A stretch of DNA of 64,000 nt from contig CALCNO010000046.1 in the NCBI GenBank assembly GCA_937897615.1, forward strand, positions 1 through 64,000, read 5' to 3'. Every line of letters begins with the position of its first letter. The first letter of the stretch is position 1. Shown piece by piece: positions 25,143 through 33,282 of this stretch. Made by a program: the position numbers and the translations under genes. The notes beneath the pieces were generated by a model. That model had not been told where the DNA came from, ran no database searches, and saw nothing but the letters and a program-made list of their open reading frames with translations. Source of the DNA: an uncultured Anaerolineaceae bacterium. Its GTDB lineage: Bacteria > Chloroflexota > Anaerolineae > Anaerolineales > Anaerolineaceae.

Positions 25143-26258
25143 ATGGACAAGATCAAATCGCTTTTGCAACGTCCTTTGACGGCCGGGATTGTTGGCCTGG
25201 TCATTGGGTTGATCATCGGTTTGCCCATTCTTGGTTGGTGGATGTGGCCGGTCAAATGGAAAGACGCAGATGCCAGCTATCTTCGTGAGGACTTGAAAAA
25301 ACAATACCTGTGCATGGTGGTTGATTCCTACAAGGTCAACCAGAGCGCAGAACTTGCCCGCGCCCGCATCGACTCGCTGGGTTTGAACATCAATACTTCT
25401 CCGTACATGTTTGATACCCTGCAGAGCGGCGGGTGCTCTTATTCCTCCGGCTCGCCGGAGGTGGTTGCACTCAAATCCGCACTGCTTTCGGGCTCCACCA
25501 CCGGCAGCACCACTACTGGTGAGGGTGCTACTACTTCTGTGCCACTGCCGACCACTGCTGCCACTACCAGCAAACCCAAGAATTCCTCTGGCCAAACTTT
25601 GTTGCTTTCTTTGCTTTGCGCGCTATTCCTCCTTATCGGTGGTGCGCTGGTTTACATCTTCCTCATCCGCAACCGCAAAAAAGGCGCAGCCGCGGCTGAA
25701 GAAGGCGCAGTTGAAGAAGAGTATTTTGAAGAAGAACAACAGCCGGTAAAGGCAGCCAGTTATGTGCCCCCCGCGCCTGTTAAAGCTGCTCCTGCTCCTA
25801 CCAGGACTGTTCCAACAAAAGCGGCTGCATCAAGCCCTGCTGCCCACTTTATGACCACTTACGTTGTTGGGGATGACCTCTATGACGATTCCTTCAGTAT
25901 TGATGATCCCTCTGGCGCATTCCTGGGTGAGTGCGGGGTAGGTATCTCCGACACGATTGGTGTGGGCGACCCCAAGAAGGTAACGGCCTTTGAAGTGTGG
26001 TTGTTCGACAAGAACGATATTCAGACTGTAACAAAGGTGCTGATGAGTTCTCATGCCATGAACGATCCGATGATCCGCCAGCGTTTGGCCTCCAAAGGCG
26101 ATCCGGTGCTGGTGGAACCTGGCCAGCAACTCCTGCTGGAAACCGCTACCTTGCAGTTGGAAGCCCGCGTCATCGAACTGGTTTACGGGCAGGGAGCCTT
26201 GCCATCCGGCAGTTTCTTTGAGCGGCTAACGCTTGAGATTGCTGTTTGGCCTAAGTAA
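25143..26258 (+). CDS. Two-TM protein of unknown function with a cytoplasmic C-terminal domain
   Basis: 371 residues, no family I recognise. TM1 spans about 13-35 (GIVGLVIGLIIGLPILGWW). A domain of about 110 residues with a Cys pair (YLCMVVDSY, GGCSYSSG) and a Ser/Thr-rich stretch follow, then TM2 at about 150-172 (LLLSLLCALFLLIGGALVY). An acidic and Pro/Ala linker and a conserved-looking C-terminal domain of about 235-371 (YVVGDDLYDDSFSID, GECGVGISDTIGVGDPKKVTAFEVW, LEIAVWPK) complete it. The positive-inside rule suggests that both ends are cytoplasmic. AGGAG precedes the ATG. It ends at a strong terminator shared with greA. Confidence 0.7.
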   Translation: MDKIKSLLQRPLTAGIVGLVIGLIIGLPILGWWMWPVKWKDADASYLREDLKKQYLCMVVDSYKVNQSAELARARIDSLGLNINTSPYMFDTLQSGGCSYSSGSPEVVALKSALLSGSTTGSTTTGEGATTSVPLPTTAATTSKPKNSSGQTLLLSLLCALFLLIGGALVYIFLIRNRKKGAAAAEEGAVEEEYFEEEQQPVKAASYVPPAPVKAAPAPTRTVPTKAAASSPAAHFMTTYVVGDDLYDDSFSIDDPSGAFLGECGVGISDTIGVGDPKKVTAFEVWLFDKNDIQTVTKVLMSSHAMNDPMIRQRLASKGDPVLVEPGQQLLLETATLQLEARVIELVYGQGALPSGSFFERLTLEIAVWPK

Positions 26259-26270
26259 ATGAATCAAAAT

Positions 26271-26297
26271 AAAGCCCCCGGTTACCGGGGGCTTTTT
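26271..26297. terminator. Bidirectional intrinsic terminator between the two-TM gene and greA
   Basis: The perfect 11-bp stem AAAGCCCCCGG (26271-26281) / CCGGGGGCTTT (26285-26295) has a TTA loop. T-runs occur on both strands. Confidence 0.88.
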
Positions 26298-26300
26298 GTT

Positions 26301-26771
26301 TTATGCAATCTTTTTGATGGTGAATTTTTTGCTGCCCACAGGAGTAGCTACATCCACGGTTTCCCCACTGGTGTGTCCGATGAGTGCCTGGCCGATGGGA
26401 GAGTTGAAGGACATGCGGCCGTGCATTGGGTCAGCCTCTTGCGAGCCAACGATGGTATAGGTCATTTCCGGGCCGCTGCCCTCCTGGATGGTGACCGTTG
26501 AACCGATCTCCACTTTCCCGCTTGCGGGTTTGTTCTCTTCAATGATCACCACGTTGCGCAGCAACTGGGTGATATAAGCAATGCGGCCTTCTACGAAACC
26601 CTGCTCCTCTTTGGCGGCATGGTAATCGGCATTCTCAGAAAGGTCGCCCATCTGAATGGCGGAACGCAGGCGCTTTGCCAGTTCCTCACGGACAGTGCCG
26701 GTAAGGTGTTCCAGTTCGGCGCGAAGTTTCTTTTCGCCCTCTTCAGTTAAGTAAGTGGCTTGTTGTTCCAT
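26301..26771 (-). CDS. greA: Transcription elongation factor GreA
   Basis: 156 residues, normal length. The N-terminal coiled coil carries TEEGEKKLRAELEHL and AKEEQGFVEGRIAYI. The tip motif DLSENADYHAAKEEQ holds the two acidic residues that direct RNA cleavage by stalled RNA polymerase. The C-terminal FKBP-like domain has FNSPIGQALIGH. Last gene of the leftward operon from ubiA, 21 bases after dgt, with its own TGGAG site. Confidence 0.96.
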   Translation of the reverse strand: MEQQATYLTEEGEKKLRAELEHLTGTVREELAKRLRSAIQMGDLSENADYHAAKEEQGFVEGRIAYITQLLRNVVIIEENKPASGKVEIGSTVTIQEGSGPEMTYTIVGSQEADPMHGRMSFNSPIGQALIGHTSGETVDVATPVGSKKFTIKKIA

Positions 26772-26792
26772 TTTTACTCCAAAATTCTTGTT

Positions 26793-27944
26793 TTATGGCA
26801 GTGACGAGGGGTCAAAGAGCCGCAGGTGCTCTTCAACCGCAAAGCGGTCTGTCATCCCAGCCAGGTAATCACAAATTGTACGCTCTTTTCCTTTTACGTC
26901 AATTTGTTCCTGGAATTGGTTGGGCAGCATGGCAGGTTCACGGATATATGCGTTGAATAATTCGCTGAGCACTTTTTCGGCTTTTTGCTGCATGCGTACC
27001 ACGCGGTAATGGCGGTACATGTTGTTGAAAAGGAAATCTTTAAGTTCGCGGTTGTGCTTTTTCATCTCGTCGGCGAAGCCAACCACGTTGTACGGAAGCG
27101 ACTGCAACTCGTGCAGGGTCTTGACGCCGCTTTTTTCAAGGCGCATGGCCGAATCGGCGATCATGCTGTTCACTTCAAGCCCGACCAGTTCACGGATGAT
27201 CTCGTGGCGCGAGAGGTCGTCCAGAGTGCAGGATTGCTTGCCAAAACTTTTCACTACCGTGTTCCATAATTCGATGCCTTCCAGCATCTCGGTGGTGATG
27301 GTGCCAGAACGCAATCCGTCATCCAGGTCGTGGGAGGTATAGGCGAGTTCATCGGCTACGTTGGTGATCTGGGCTTCCAGGTGGCCGCGCAGGCTGGGGT
27401 CAAAATCGAGGGCATCGGTCTTATCGTATTCCGTTTCATGCTTAACGATACCTTCCAGAACTTCCCAGGAAAGGTTGAGCCCGGGGAAATCCGGGTAGCG
27501 TTTTTCGATTTCGGTGACGATGCGGTAGGAGTGGTGGTTGTGGTTGAACCCGCCATGATCCTTCATCAGTTTGTTAAGGGTGGCCTCGCCGGAATGCCCG
27601 AAAGGCGGGTGTCCCATATCGTGTGCCATGCAAATGGATTCCACCAGGTCTTCGTTGGCGCCGAGGGCGCGTGCCAGGCTGCGCCCGATCTGCGTCACTT
27701 CGAGTGTGTGCGTCAGGCGTGTGCGGTAGTAATCGCCTTCGTAGTTGATAAAGACCTGGGTCTTGTATTCCAGGCGGCGAAAGGCTGTGGTGTGAAGAAT
27801 GCGGTCCCGATCGCGCTGGAAGCAGGTGCGAAAGGCCGGCTCCGCTTCTGGGTAACGCCGTCCTTTTGAGTTTTTGGCGTGCACGGCATACGGTGCAAGG
27901 ATTGTCTCTTCAAATCTTTCCTGGTCTTCGCGGTTGAAGGTCAT
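26793..27944 (-). CDS. dgt: Deoxyguanosinetriphosphate triphosphohydrolase-like protein (HD family)
   Basis: 383 residues from the ATG at 27944, one base after the stop of the kinase gene; an in-frame GTG at 27959 overlaps that gene and is less likely. The HD signature is complete: TRLTHTLEVTQIGRSLA, CMAHDMGHPPFGHSGE, and a later Asp (NVADELAYTSHDLDDG). Dgt enzymes cleave dNTPs to nucleosides and triphosphate, adjusting dNTP pools. The N-terminal motif AFRTCFQRDRDRILHTTAFRR is typical of the type 2 subfamily. Confidence 0.93.
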   Translation of the reverse strand: MTFNREDQERFEETILAPYAVHAKNSKGRRYPEAEPAFRTCFQRDRDRILHTTAFRRLEYKTQVFINYEGDYYRTRLTHTLEVTQIGRSLARALGANEDLVESICMAHDMGHPPFGHSGEATLNKLMKDHGGFNHNHHSYRIVTEIEKRYPDFPGLNLSWEVLEGIVKHETEYDKTDALDFDPSLRGHLEAQITNVADELAYTSHDLDDGLRSGTITTEMLEGIELWNTVVKSFGKQSCTLDDLSRHEIIRELVGLEVNSMIADSAMRLEKSGVKTLHELQSLPYNVVGFADEMKKHNRELKDFLFNNMYRHYRVVRMQQKAEKVLSELFNAYIREPAMLPNQFQEQIDVKGKERTICDYLAGMTDRFAVEEHLRLFDPSSLP

Positions 27945-27945
27945 C

Positions 27946-28746
27946 TTATTCCCTTTCACCCATTGTGATGCAGGTTCCCAATTGCCTGCCCATCAATGAT
28001 GCGTAAATGTTACCAGATTCTGCACCGGAAAAGATACTAACGCTCAATGAGGGATACTTCCCGGCCAATTCCAGCATGGCGGTCACCTTGGAGCCCATGC
28101 CGCCAGTAACATCCGGGCTGGTCGAGGCCATTTGCCATGTGCGCATGCTTGTCGTGGGGGTGATCTTTGGCAGGATAAAATCCCGTGCTTTGTAGTCATT
28201 CCAGACACCGTTTTCAATCCCAGCAAGCAGGATGCGCTCCGGGGGCAGCTTTGCGGTAAGTGCGCTGAACAATTCTTCGGTGGAGAGGATGGTGCCGCCG
28301 ATCTTGCGGTCAAAGATCACGTCACCGTGAATCAGCGGCGCCAGATGCTGCCTGACCGCAAGTTCGATAGGTTTCGTATTCCATACGACGATGCGATGGT
28401 CGTTGGTGATAACACTGCCAGAGGGGGAAAAGCTAATCACGGGAACGCCTGCTTTTGCGAGGCTGTCTGCAATGAGGTTGTTAAGCGCGCGCGCTTTTTG
28501 CCAAACGCGGGCAAACCCCAGCCATTCTTCCGTACTGCTCACGCCCTCGCGGGTGTGGAACTGCTGTGCGGCATGATGGCCAAAGGAACCCGACCCGTGC
28601 CCGATCACAAGCTCCAGCCGGGGAGAATCCTTTAATGCTGCAGCGATTTCATCACAAATGGCAGAGATTCTTGCCAGGTTAGGGGTATCCGTCTTTTCCT
28701 TGTTGGTGATCAAGGAACCGCCGAGTTTCAGGAATACCAGGCTCAT
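27946..28746 (-). CDS. Isopentenyl phosphate kinase
   Basis: 266 residues of the amino acid kinase superfamily. Signatures of IPK are present: LVFLKLGGSLITNKE at the N-terminus, VIGHGSGSFGHHAA with the catalytic His that separates IPK from related kinases, LIHGDVIFD, TILSTEELF, and DVTGGMGSKV near the C-terminus. IPK phosphorylates isopentenyl phosphate to isopentenyl diphosphate in the alternative mevalonate pathway known from Archaea and from Roseiflexus. Its start overlaps the stop of the mevalonate kinase gene (ATGA), which supports a shared pathway. The missing step, a decarboxylase acting on mevalonate phosphate, is not in the window. Confidence 0.9.
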   Translation of the reverse strand: MSLVFLKLGGSLITNKEKTDTPNLARISAICDEIAAALKDSPRLELVIGHGSGSFGHHAAQQFHTREGVSSTEEWLGFARVWQKARALNNLIADSLAKAGVPVISFSPSGSVITNDHRIVVWNTKPIELAVRQHLAPLIHGDVIFDRKIGGTILSTEELFSALTAKLPPERILLAGIENGVWNDYKARDFILPKITPTTSMRTWQMASTSPDVTGGMGSKVTAMLELAGKYPSLSVSIFSGAESGNIYASLMGRQLGTCITMGERE

Positions 28747-29705
28747 TGAGGTTCTCCTTCACTCATGTTGAATCGGGCTGGGATCACTTTTGCCGCGCCG
28801 GCCTTGAGGAGCGCCTGGCTCACCTGGTCGCATGCTTCAACGGGAGCCAGAACTAGAACATTGCCCCCCAGTCCTCCGCCGGTCATTTTTGCCCCGTAAG
28901 CCCCGGCCTGGTTGGCAGCCCTGGCAAGCTCATCCAGGATGGGCAGCGAAACCCCCATTTGCCTGAGCAGTTGGTGGTTTTCATTCATCAGGTTGCCAGC
29001 ACTGCTTAACTCGCCAGTCTGAAGCAATCCTTGCATCGAGTTGGTAATTTGCCCGATGCGCGAAAACATGGCCTCGTATTCCGTTGTGGCAGTCATCCAG
29101 TGCTCGCGTACCAGGCCAACGGCTTTGCCGGTGGACCCTTTAAGCCCTGAGTTGGCGATGAGGAACAACATGGGATGGCTGAACTGGAGCCAGCGCATGG
29201 GAAATCCCTTTTGAAAGAGCAATGGCCTGGCGTAAGTGATCACGGAGTTATCGATGCCGGAAGGAGTGCGATGGTGATTCTTTTCGACCTCAAAGGCGAT
29301 GTCGTTAATGGCTTCATCCTTGAGTGGGTGGCCCAGAAAAGTGGAAAGCGCCCTGGCAAAAGCAACCGTCACTGAAGCGCTTGACCCAAGCCCGCCGCCA
29401 ACCGGGATGCTGGAATGGATCTGAATCTCGCAGGATGGGATGTGGTCGGCTGACACAGCAGAGAGCACAAGAGCAGCCGTTTTACGCAGGCTGGATTCCG
29501 GGTGCAGATCGCTCATTGCGCATTTTAGCCAGATTGCCGGGTCTTTGATGAGCACAAAGCCGCTGGCGATATTTGGACGGGCTATGATGACGCACCGGGT
29601 CGAGACATCACGGACGGGCAGAGCAATGGCTGGTTGCCCGTAGACGACGGCGTGCTCACCGCACAAGATCACTTTTCCGGGTGCAGAACTTGAGATGGCA
29701 GGCAT
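28743..29705 (-). CDS. mvk: Mevalonate kinase
   Basis: 320 residues from the ATG at 29705, five bases after the ubiA stop; the longer frame to 29783 lies inside ubiA. GHMP kinase motifs are present: SSAPGKVILCGEHAVVYG (motif 1), PVGGGLGSSASVTVAFA (the ATP loop, motif 2), and KMTGGGLGGNVLVLA (motif 3). EHAVVYG is typical of mevalonate kinases rather than other GHMP members. It phosphorylates mevalonate at O5. With the adjacent isopentenyl phosphate kinase it indicates a mevalonate route to isoprenoids, unusual for bacteria in general but known in Chloroflexota. Confidence 0.92.
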   Translation of the reverse strand: MPAISSSAPGKVILCGEHAVVYGQPAIALPVRDVSTRCVIIARPNIASGFVLIKDPAIWLKCAMSDLHPESSLRKTAALVLSAVSADHIPSCEIQIHSSIPVGGGLGSSASVTVAFARALSTFLGHPLKDEAINDIAFEVEKNHHRTPSGIDNSVITYARPLLFQKGFPMRWLQFSHPMLFLIANSGLKGSTGKAVGLVREHWMTATTEYEAMFSRIGQITNSMQGLLQTGELSSAGNLMNENHQLLRQMGVSLPILDELARAANQAGAYGAKMTGGGLGGNVLVLAPVEACDQVSQALLKAGAAKVIPARFNMSEGEPQ

Positions 29706-29709
29706 TCTT

Positions 29710-30585
29710 TTACTTGGATAAGTAGAACACGAGCAGCACTGCAATTCCCCATAAAACCACGGTGATCTGCAAGGGGCGGTCACTGATTAAGAGGTCTTCC
29801 GGTTCCCCGCCTTTTTTGCCGATTTGCATCAATGAGAGGTAACGAAAAATGCCATAAAGCACAAAGGGAATGGTCAGCATCATGGTGTGGTTTTCCGGCA
29901 GGTTGGGTGCTGAAAAAGTGTACAGCGAATAGGCCATGATGGTAGTCGCCGATACTACTGTGATCAACTGGTCGATCAGGTCAAGGGAGTAGCCTGCCAG
30001 CACCTTGCGGTGCGAAGTGGTGTTCTCCGGCACCAGCACCAGCAGTTCGGTGCGGCGTTTGCCGAGGCCGATGTAGAGAGACAGCAGGGTCATCACCACA
30101 TACAGCCAGGGAGAGAAACGTGCCACCTCAATTACGGAAACACCAACCGCCACGCGCAGAACAAAGCATGCCGCAATGACCAGTAAGTCAATCAACGGGA
30201 TGTGCTTGAGCCATTTCGAGTATGCTAGGTTCAGCAGGAAGTATGCCAGAAAGAATAGGAAAGTATGCAGGTTCAGCAGGTAAGCGCCGGCATGGGCGAG
30301 GATGGCAAGAAGAATAGCGGTAGCTACGGCTAACTTTATGGAAAGCTTCCCTGACGCAATCGGGCGGTTCTTTTTGACCGGGTGCAGTTTATCAGCTTCC
30401 CGATCCATAATGTCGTTAATGAGGTACACGCTGCTCGCCAGAAGGCAGAACAGAGCAAAGGCAATCGCCGTGCGTGCCAGCGACGGAATTTCAAACAGTT
30501 TGCGGTCAAAAACCAGCGCCGCAAAAATAAACATGTTTTTTAGCCACTGTTTGGGGCGCATTGCCTTAAAAAGGTATTTAATCAT
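29710..30585 (-). CDS. UbiA-family prenyltransferase, decaprenyl-phosphate phosphoribosyltransferase-like
   Basis: 291 residues with about eight or nine transmembrane helices. The N-terminus AMRPKQWLKNMFIFAALVF and the metal-binding motif NDIMDREADKLHPVKKNRP (NDxxDxxxD) place it near the Rv3806c/DPPR synthase branch of UbiA enzymes, which join PRPP to a polyprenyl phosphate. A second Asp motif and YIGLGKRRTELL follow. It is the first gene of the operon with mevalonate kinase and isopentenyl phosphate kinase, so it uses an isoprenoid made by its neighbours' pathway. The exact acceptor and product are inferred only from subfamily resemblance. No Shine-Dalgarno sequence; see the promoter entry. 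Confidence 0.82.
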   Translation of the reverse strand: MIKYLFKAMRPKQWLKNMFIFAALVFDRKLFEIPSLARTAIAFALFCLLASSVYLINDIMDREADKLHPVKKNRPIASGKLSIKLAVATAILLAILAHAGAYLLNLHTFLFFLAYFLLNLAYSKWLKHIPLIDLLVIAACFVLRVAVGVSVIEVARFSPWLYVVMTLLSLYIGLGKRRTELLVLVPENTTSHRKVLAGYSLDLIDQLITVVSATTIMAYSLYTFSAPNLPENHTMMLTIPFVLYGIFRYLSLMQIGKKGGEPEDLLISDRPLQITVVLWGIAVLLVFYLSK

Positions 30586-30591
30586 AAGATA

Positions 30592-30600
30592 AATATATCA
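30592..30600 (-). promoter_or_regulatory. Promoter giving a leaderless ubiA operon mRNA
   Basis: On the minus strand TG-A-TATATT (TATATT at 30597-30592) is an extended -10; six bases (TATCTT) then lead to the ATG at 30585. The predicted start point falls on the ATG, and no ribosome binding site exists. The -35 region is weak. Confidence 0.5.
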
Positions 30601-30617
30601 TAGGAATCTTTCGCGGG

Positions 30618-30623
30618 TAAAAT
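30618..30623 (+). promoter_or_regulatory. Probable -10 box giving a leaderless tlyA mRNA
   Basis: TAAAAT (30618-30623) lies six bases before the ATG at 30630, with no Shine-Dalgarno sequence. No good -35 box is visible. The arrangement mirrors the divergent ubiA promoter in the same 44-base gap. Confidence 0.4.
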
Positions 30624-30629
30624 TCGGTT

Positions 30630-31424
30630 ATGGCGAAAACGCGCTTGGATGTTTATCTGGCGGAACAAGGGCTTGCTGAAAGCCGCTCTGCGGCGCAGCG
30701 TATGGTCATGGCCGGCAGCGTGCGCATCAATGGCCAGGTGGCGCTCAAGCCCGCCGATGCGGTGAGCGCAACGGACCTGGTGACGGTGGATGCGCCGCCG
30801 CGCTTTGTTTCTCGCGGAGGAGAGAAGCTGCTGGGGGCATTGCAGGCATTTGGCCGCGAGCACCTGCAAGGAATCACCTGCGTGGATGTTGGTGCCAGCA
30901 CCGGCGGATTTACCGACTGTCTGTTGCAGCATGGCGCTGCCAGGGTGTATGCTGTGGACGTAGGATATGGCATCTTGCACTGGAAGCTGCGCCAGGATGC
31001 CAGAGTGGTGGTGATGGAAAAGACCAATGCGCGCTTTGTACCGGGCTTCCCGGAGCCGATTCAACTGGTGACCATTGACGCTTCTTTTATTTCACTGCGC
31101 ACACTGCTGCCTGTGGTCAAGGCCTGGTTTAATGGCGGGAAGGGGGAAGTGATCGCTTTGATCAAGCCGCAATTTGAGGCTGGCCGGCAGGATGCCGCGC
31201 GGGGTGAGGGGGTGATTCGCGACCCGGAAATTCACAAACGTATCCTGATGGAAATGCTGGCTTTTGCCACAACAAACGGCTTTGCGGTGCATGGGCTGGC
31301 CCGCTCTCCACTGCTGGGGCCAAAAGGCAATACGGAGTTTTTGATTGACTTGCTGGTTGGGAGCGGCGAGGGGATGGCGGAACGGGATTGGCTGGCAGAC
31401 CTTTTCCCTCAGGCAGCGGCGTAG
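30630..31424 (+). CDS. tlyA: TlyA-family rRNA 2'-O-methyltransferase
   Basis: 264 residues. The N-terminal S4 RNA-binding domain (about 4-62: RLDVYLAEQGLAESRSAAQR, GSVRINGQVA) is followed by an FtsJ-like methyltransferase with SAM motif CVDVGASTGGFTDCLLQHGA. Later motifs are YAVDVGYGILHWKLR, TIDASFISL and LIKPQFEAGR. TlyA methylates 2'-hydroxyls of cytidines in 16S and/or 23S rRNA and affects sensitivity to capreomycin-type drugs in mycobacteria. The old 'hemolysin A' name is probably misleading. It is followed by lepA after 58 bases with a separate promoter. Confidence 0.92.
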   Translation: MAKTRLDVYLAEQGLAESRSAAQRMVMAGSVRINGQVALKPADAVSATDLVTVDAPPRFVSRGGEKLLGALQAFGREHLQGITCVDVGASTGGFTDCLLQHGAARVYAVDVGYGILHWKLRQDARVVVMEKTNARFVPGFPEPIQLVTIDASFISLRTLLPVVKAWFNGGKGEVIALIKPQFEAGRQDAARGEGVIRDPEIHKRILMEMLAFATTNGFAVHGLARSPLLGPKGNTEFLIDLLVGSGEGMAERDWLADLFPQAAA

Positions 31425-31443
31425 TGCAATACCTTAATAGTTT

Positions 31444-31471
31444 TTGAGTTCAAAAGGTTTCAAGGTATACT
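31444..31471 (+). promoter_or_regulatory. Promoter of lepA with a very short leader
   Basis: TTGAGT (31444-31449), 16-base spacer, TATACT (31466-31471). The ATG at 31483 is eleven bases past the -10 box, so a leader of about five bases is expected. No Shine-Dalgarno sequence is present. Confidence 0.55.
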
Positions 31472-31482
31472 AAACTCCGATT

Positions 31483-33282
31483 ATGAGCATCGACCGGATT
31501 CGTAATTTTTGTATTATTGCCCATGTGGATCATGGAAAATCCACGCTTGCCGATCGCATGCTGCAGATCACCGGCACTGTCTCAGACCGCGAAATGGTAG
31601 AACAGGTACTGGACTCGATGGACCTGGAACGCGAAAAGGGCGTTACCATCAAAGCTTCGGCAGTGCGCATGAAGTACAACTACAAGGACACAGAGTACGA
31701 ACTCAACCTGATCGATACGCCCGGGCACGTGGACTTTAATTACGAGGTGAGCCGTGCTCTTGAGGCCTGTGAGGGAGCATTGCTGGTGGTGGATGCCACC
31801 CAGGGAATCGAAGCGCAGACGCTGGCGAACCTGTACCTTGCGTTGGAATCCAACCTGGCTATCCTGCCGGTGATCAATAAAATCGATCTGGCCTCTGCAC
31901 GCCCGGATGAGGTGGCCGAGGAAATTGAGGCGCTGGTGGGTACGCCGGCGGAATCCATCCTGCGCGTTTCTGCCAAAGATGGTGTTAACGTAGAGAGCGT
32001 ACTCAAGGAGATCGTTGAGAAGATTCCACCCCCCGCAAGAGATCTGCAGGCGCCCCTGCGGGCGTTGGTTTTTGATTCGCATTACGATTCTTACAAGGGT
32101 GTGGTGGCTTACATCCGTGTCATGGAAGGGTTTCTCCAGACCACCAACGTTGTCCGCATGATGGCCACCGGCGCCGATGTAAAGCCCGTCGAAATCGGTG
32201 TGTTTGCTCCAGGGATGACGCCCATTGGCGAACTTGCTGCCGGAGACGTGGGCTATGTAGCCACCGGTTTGAAGACGGTCAAGGAATGCCGCGTGGGTGA
32301 TACGCTCACCCTGGCGGCCAACCCGGCAGAAAAACCGCTGCCCGGCTACCGCCACCCCAAGCCGATGGTATTTGCTGGCATCTTCCCTGTGGAGGGCGAA
32401 GATTACGGCGAACTTAAGGATTCCATCGAAAAACTGCAACTGAACGACGCTTCGCTGGTATACGAGCCGGAAACCTCACAGGCGTTGAACTTTGGTTTTC
32501 GCTGCGGCTTTCTCGGCTTGTTCCACATGGAGATCATCCAGGAGCGCCTCGAACGTGAGTACAACCTGGACATTGTGGTCACGGCCCCCAGTGTGGAATA
32601 CGAGGTGCAATTAGCAACAGGAGAAACGGTGCTGGTGTCCTCACCGGCAAAGCTGCCGGATGAAGCATTGATTGCCGAGGTGCGCGAACCGTGGATGCGC
32701 CTGGAGGTGATCACCCCTACCGAGTTCTACGGAACGATCATGGAGTTGGTGACCAAACGCCGCGGCACCTTCATCTCGCAGGACTACCCGGCGCCCAAGC
32801 GTGTGCAGCTGAACTATGACATTCCGCTCTCTGAGTTGATTGTGGATTTCTTTGATGATCTGAAATCGCGTACGCGCGGGTATGCCTCCATGGATTACCA
32901 CTTTTTGGAATATCGGCCCGGCAGCCTGGTGAAGCTTGAAGTGCTGGTAGATGAAGAGCCGGTGGATGCGCTGGCGGCAATTGTGCATAAAGAAGATGCC
33001 TATCACAAGGGGCAGTATCTGGTCACCAGGCTAAAGTCGCTGATTCCACGGCAGATGTTTGATGTTGCCATCCAGGCCTCGGCCAGCGGGCGGGTGATTT
33101 CCCGTGCCAATGTGAAAGCACTGCGCAAGGATGTGCTGGCTAAGTGCTACGGCGGTGACATTACCCGTAAGAAAAAGCTGCTGGAAAAACAAAAACGAGG
33201 CAAGCGCCGCATGAAAATGGTGGGCGATGTGGAAATCCCACAGGAAGCCTTTATGGCAGTGCTGCGCCTGGAAGAGGATTGA
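31483..33282 (+). CDS. lepA: Elongation factor 4
   Basis: 599 residues, normal length. The G domain has AHVDHGKSTLADRML, DTPGHVDF and NKIDL. LepA-specific features are the GFRCGFLGLFHMEI segment and the C-terminal domain ending in GDITRKKKLLEKQKRGKRRMK, the basic CTD that reaches the tRNA acceptor end. It back-translocates or remodels stalled ribosomes. The stop overlaps the next start (ATGA), coupling it to a membrane protein gene. Confidence 0.97.
   Translation: MSIDRIRNFCIIAHVDHGKSTLADRMLQITGTVSDREMVEQVLDSMDLEREKGVTIKASAVRMKYNYKDTEYELNLIDTPGHVDFNYEVSRALEACEGALLVVDATQGIEAQTLANLYLALESNLAILPVINKIDLASARPDEVAEEIEALVGTPAESILRVSAKDGVNVESVLKEIVEKIPPPARDLQAPLRALVFDSHYDSYKGVVAYIRVMEGFLQTTNVVRMMATGADVKPVEIGVFAPGMTPIGELAAGDVGYVATGLKTVKECRVGDTLTLAANPAEKPLPGYRHPKPMVFAGIFPVEGEDYGELKDSIEKLQLNDASLVYEPETSQALNFGFRCGFLGLFHMEIIQERLEREYNLDIVVTAPSVEYEVQLATGETVLVSSPAKLPDEALIAEVREPWMRLEVITPTEFYGTIMELVTKRRGTFISQDYPAPKRVQLNYDIPLSELIVDFFDDLKSRTRGYASMDYHFLEYRPGSLVKLEVLVDEEPVDALAAIVHKEDAYHKGQYLVTRLKSLIPRQMFDVAIQASASGRVISRANVKALRKDVLAKCYGGDITRKKKLLEKQKRGKRRMKMVGDVEIPQEAFMAVLRLEED

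Noticed and set aside
31582..32439. A 285-codon minus-strand frame opposite lepA
   Set aside because: Antisense to lepA, no domain, and same shadow composition.
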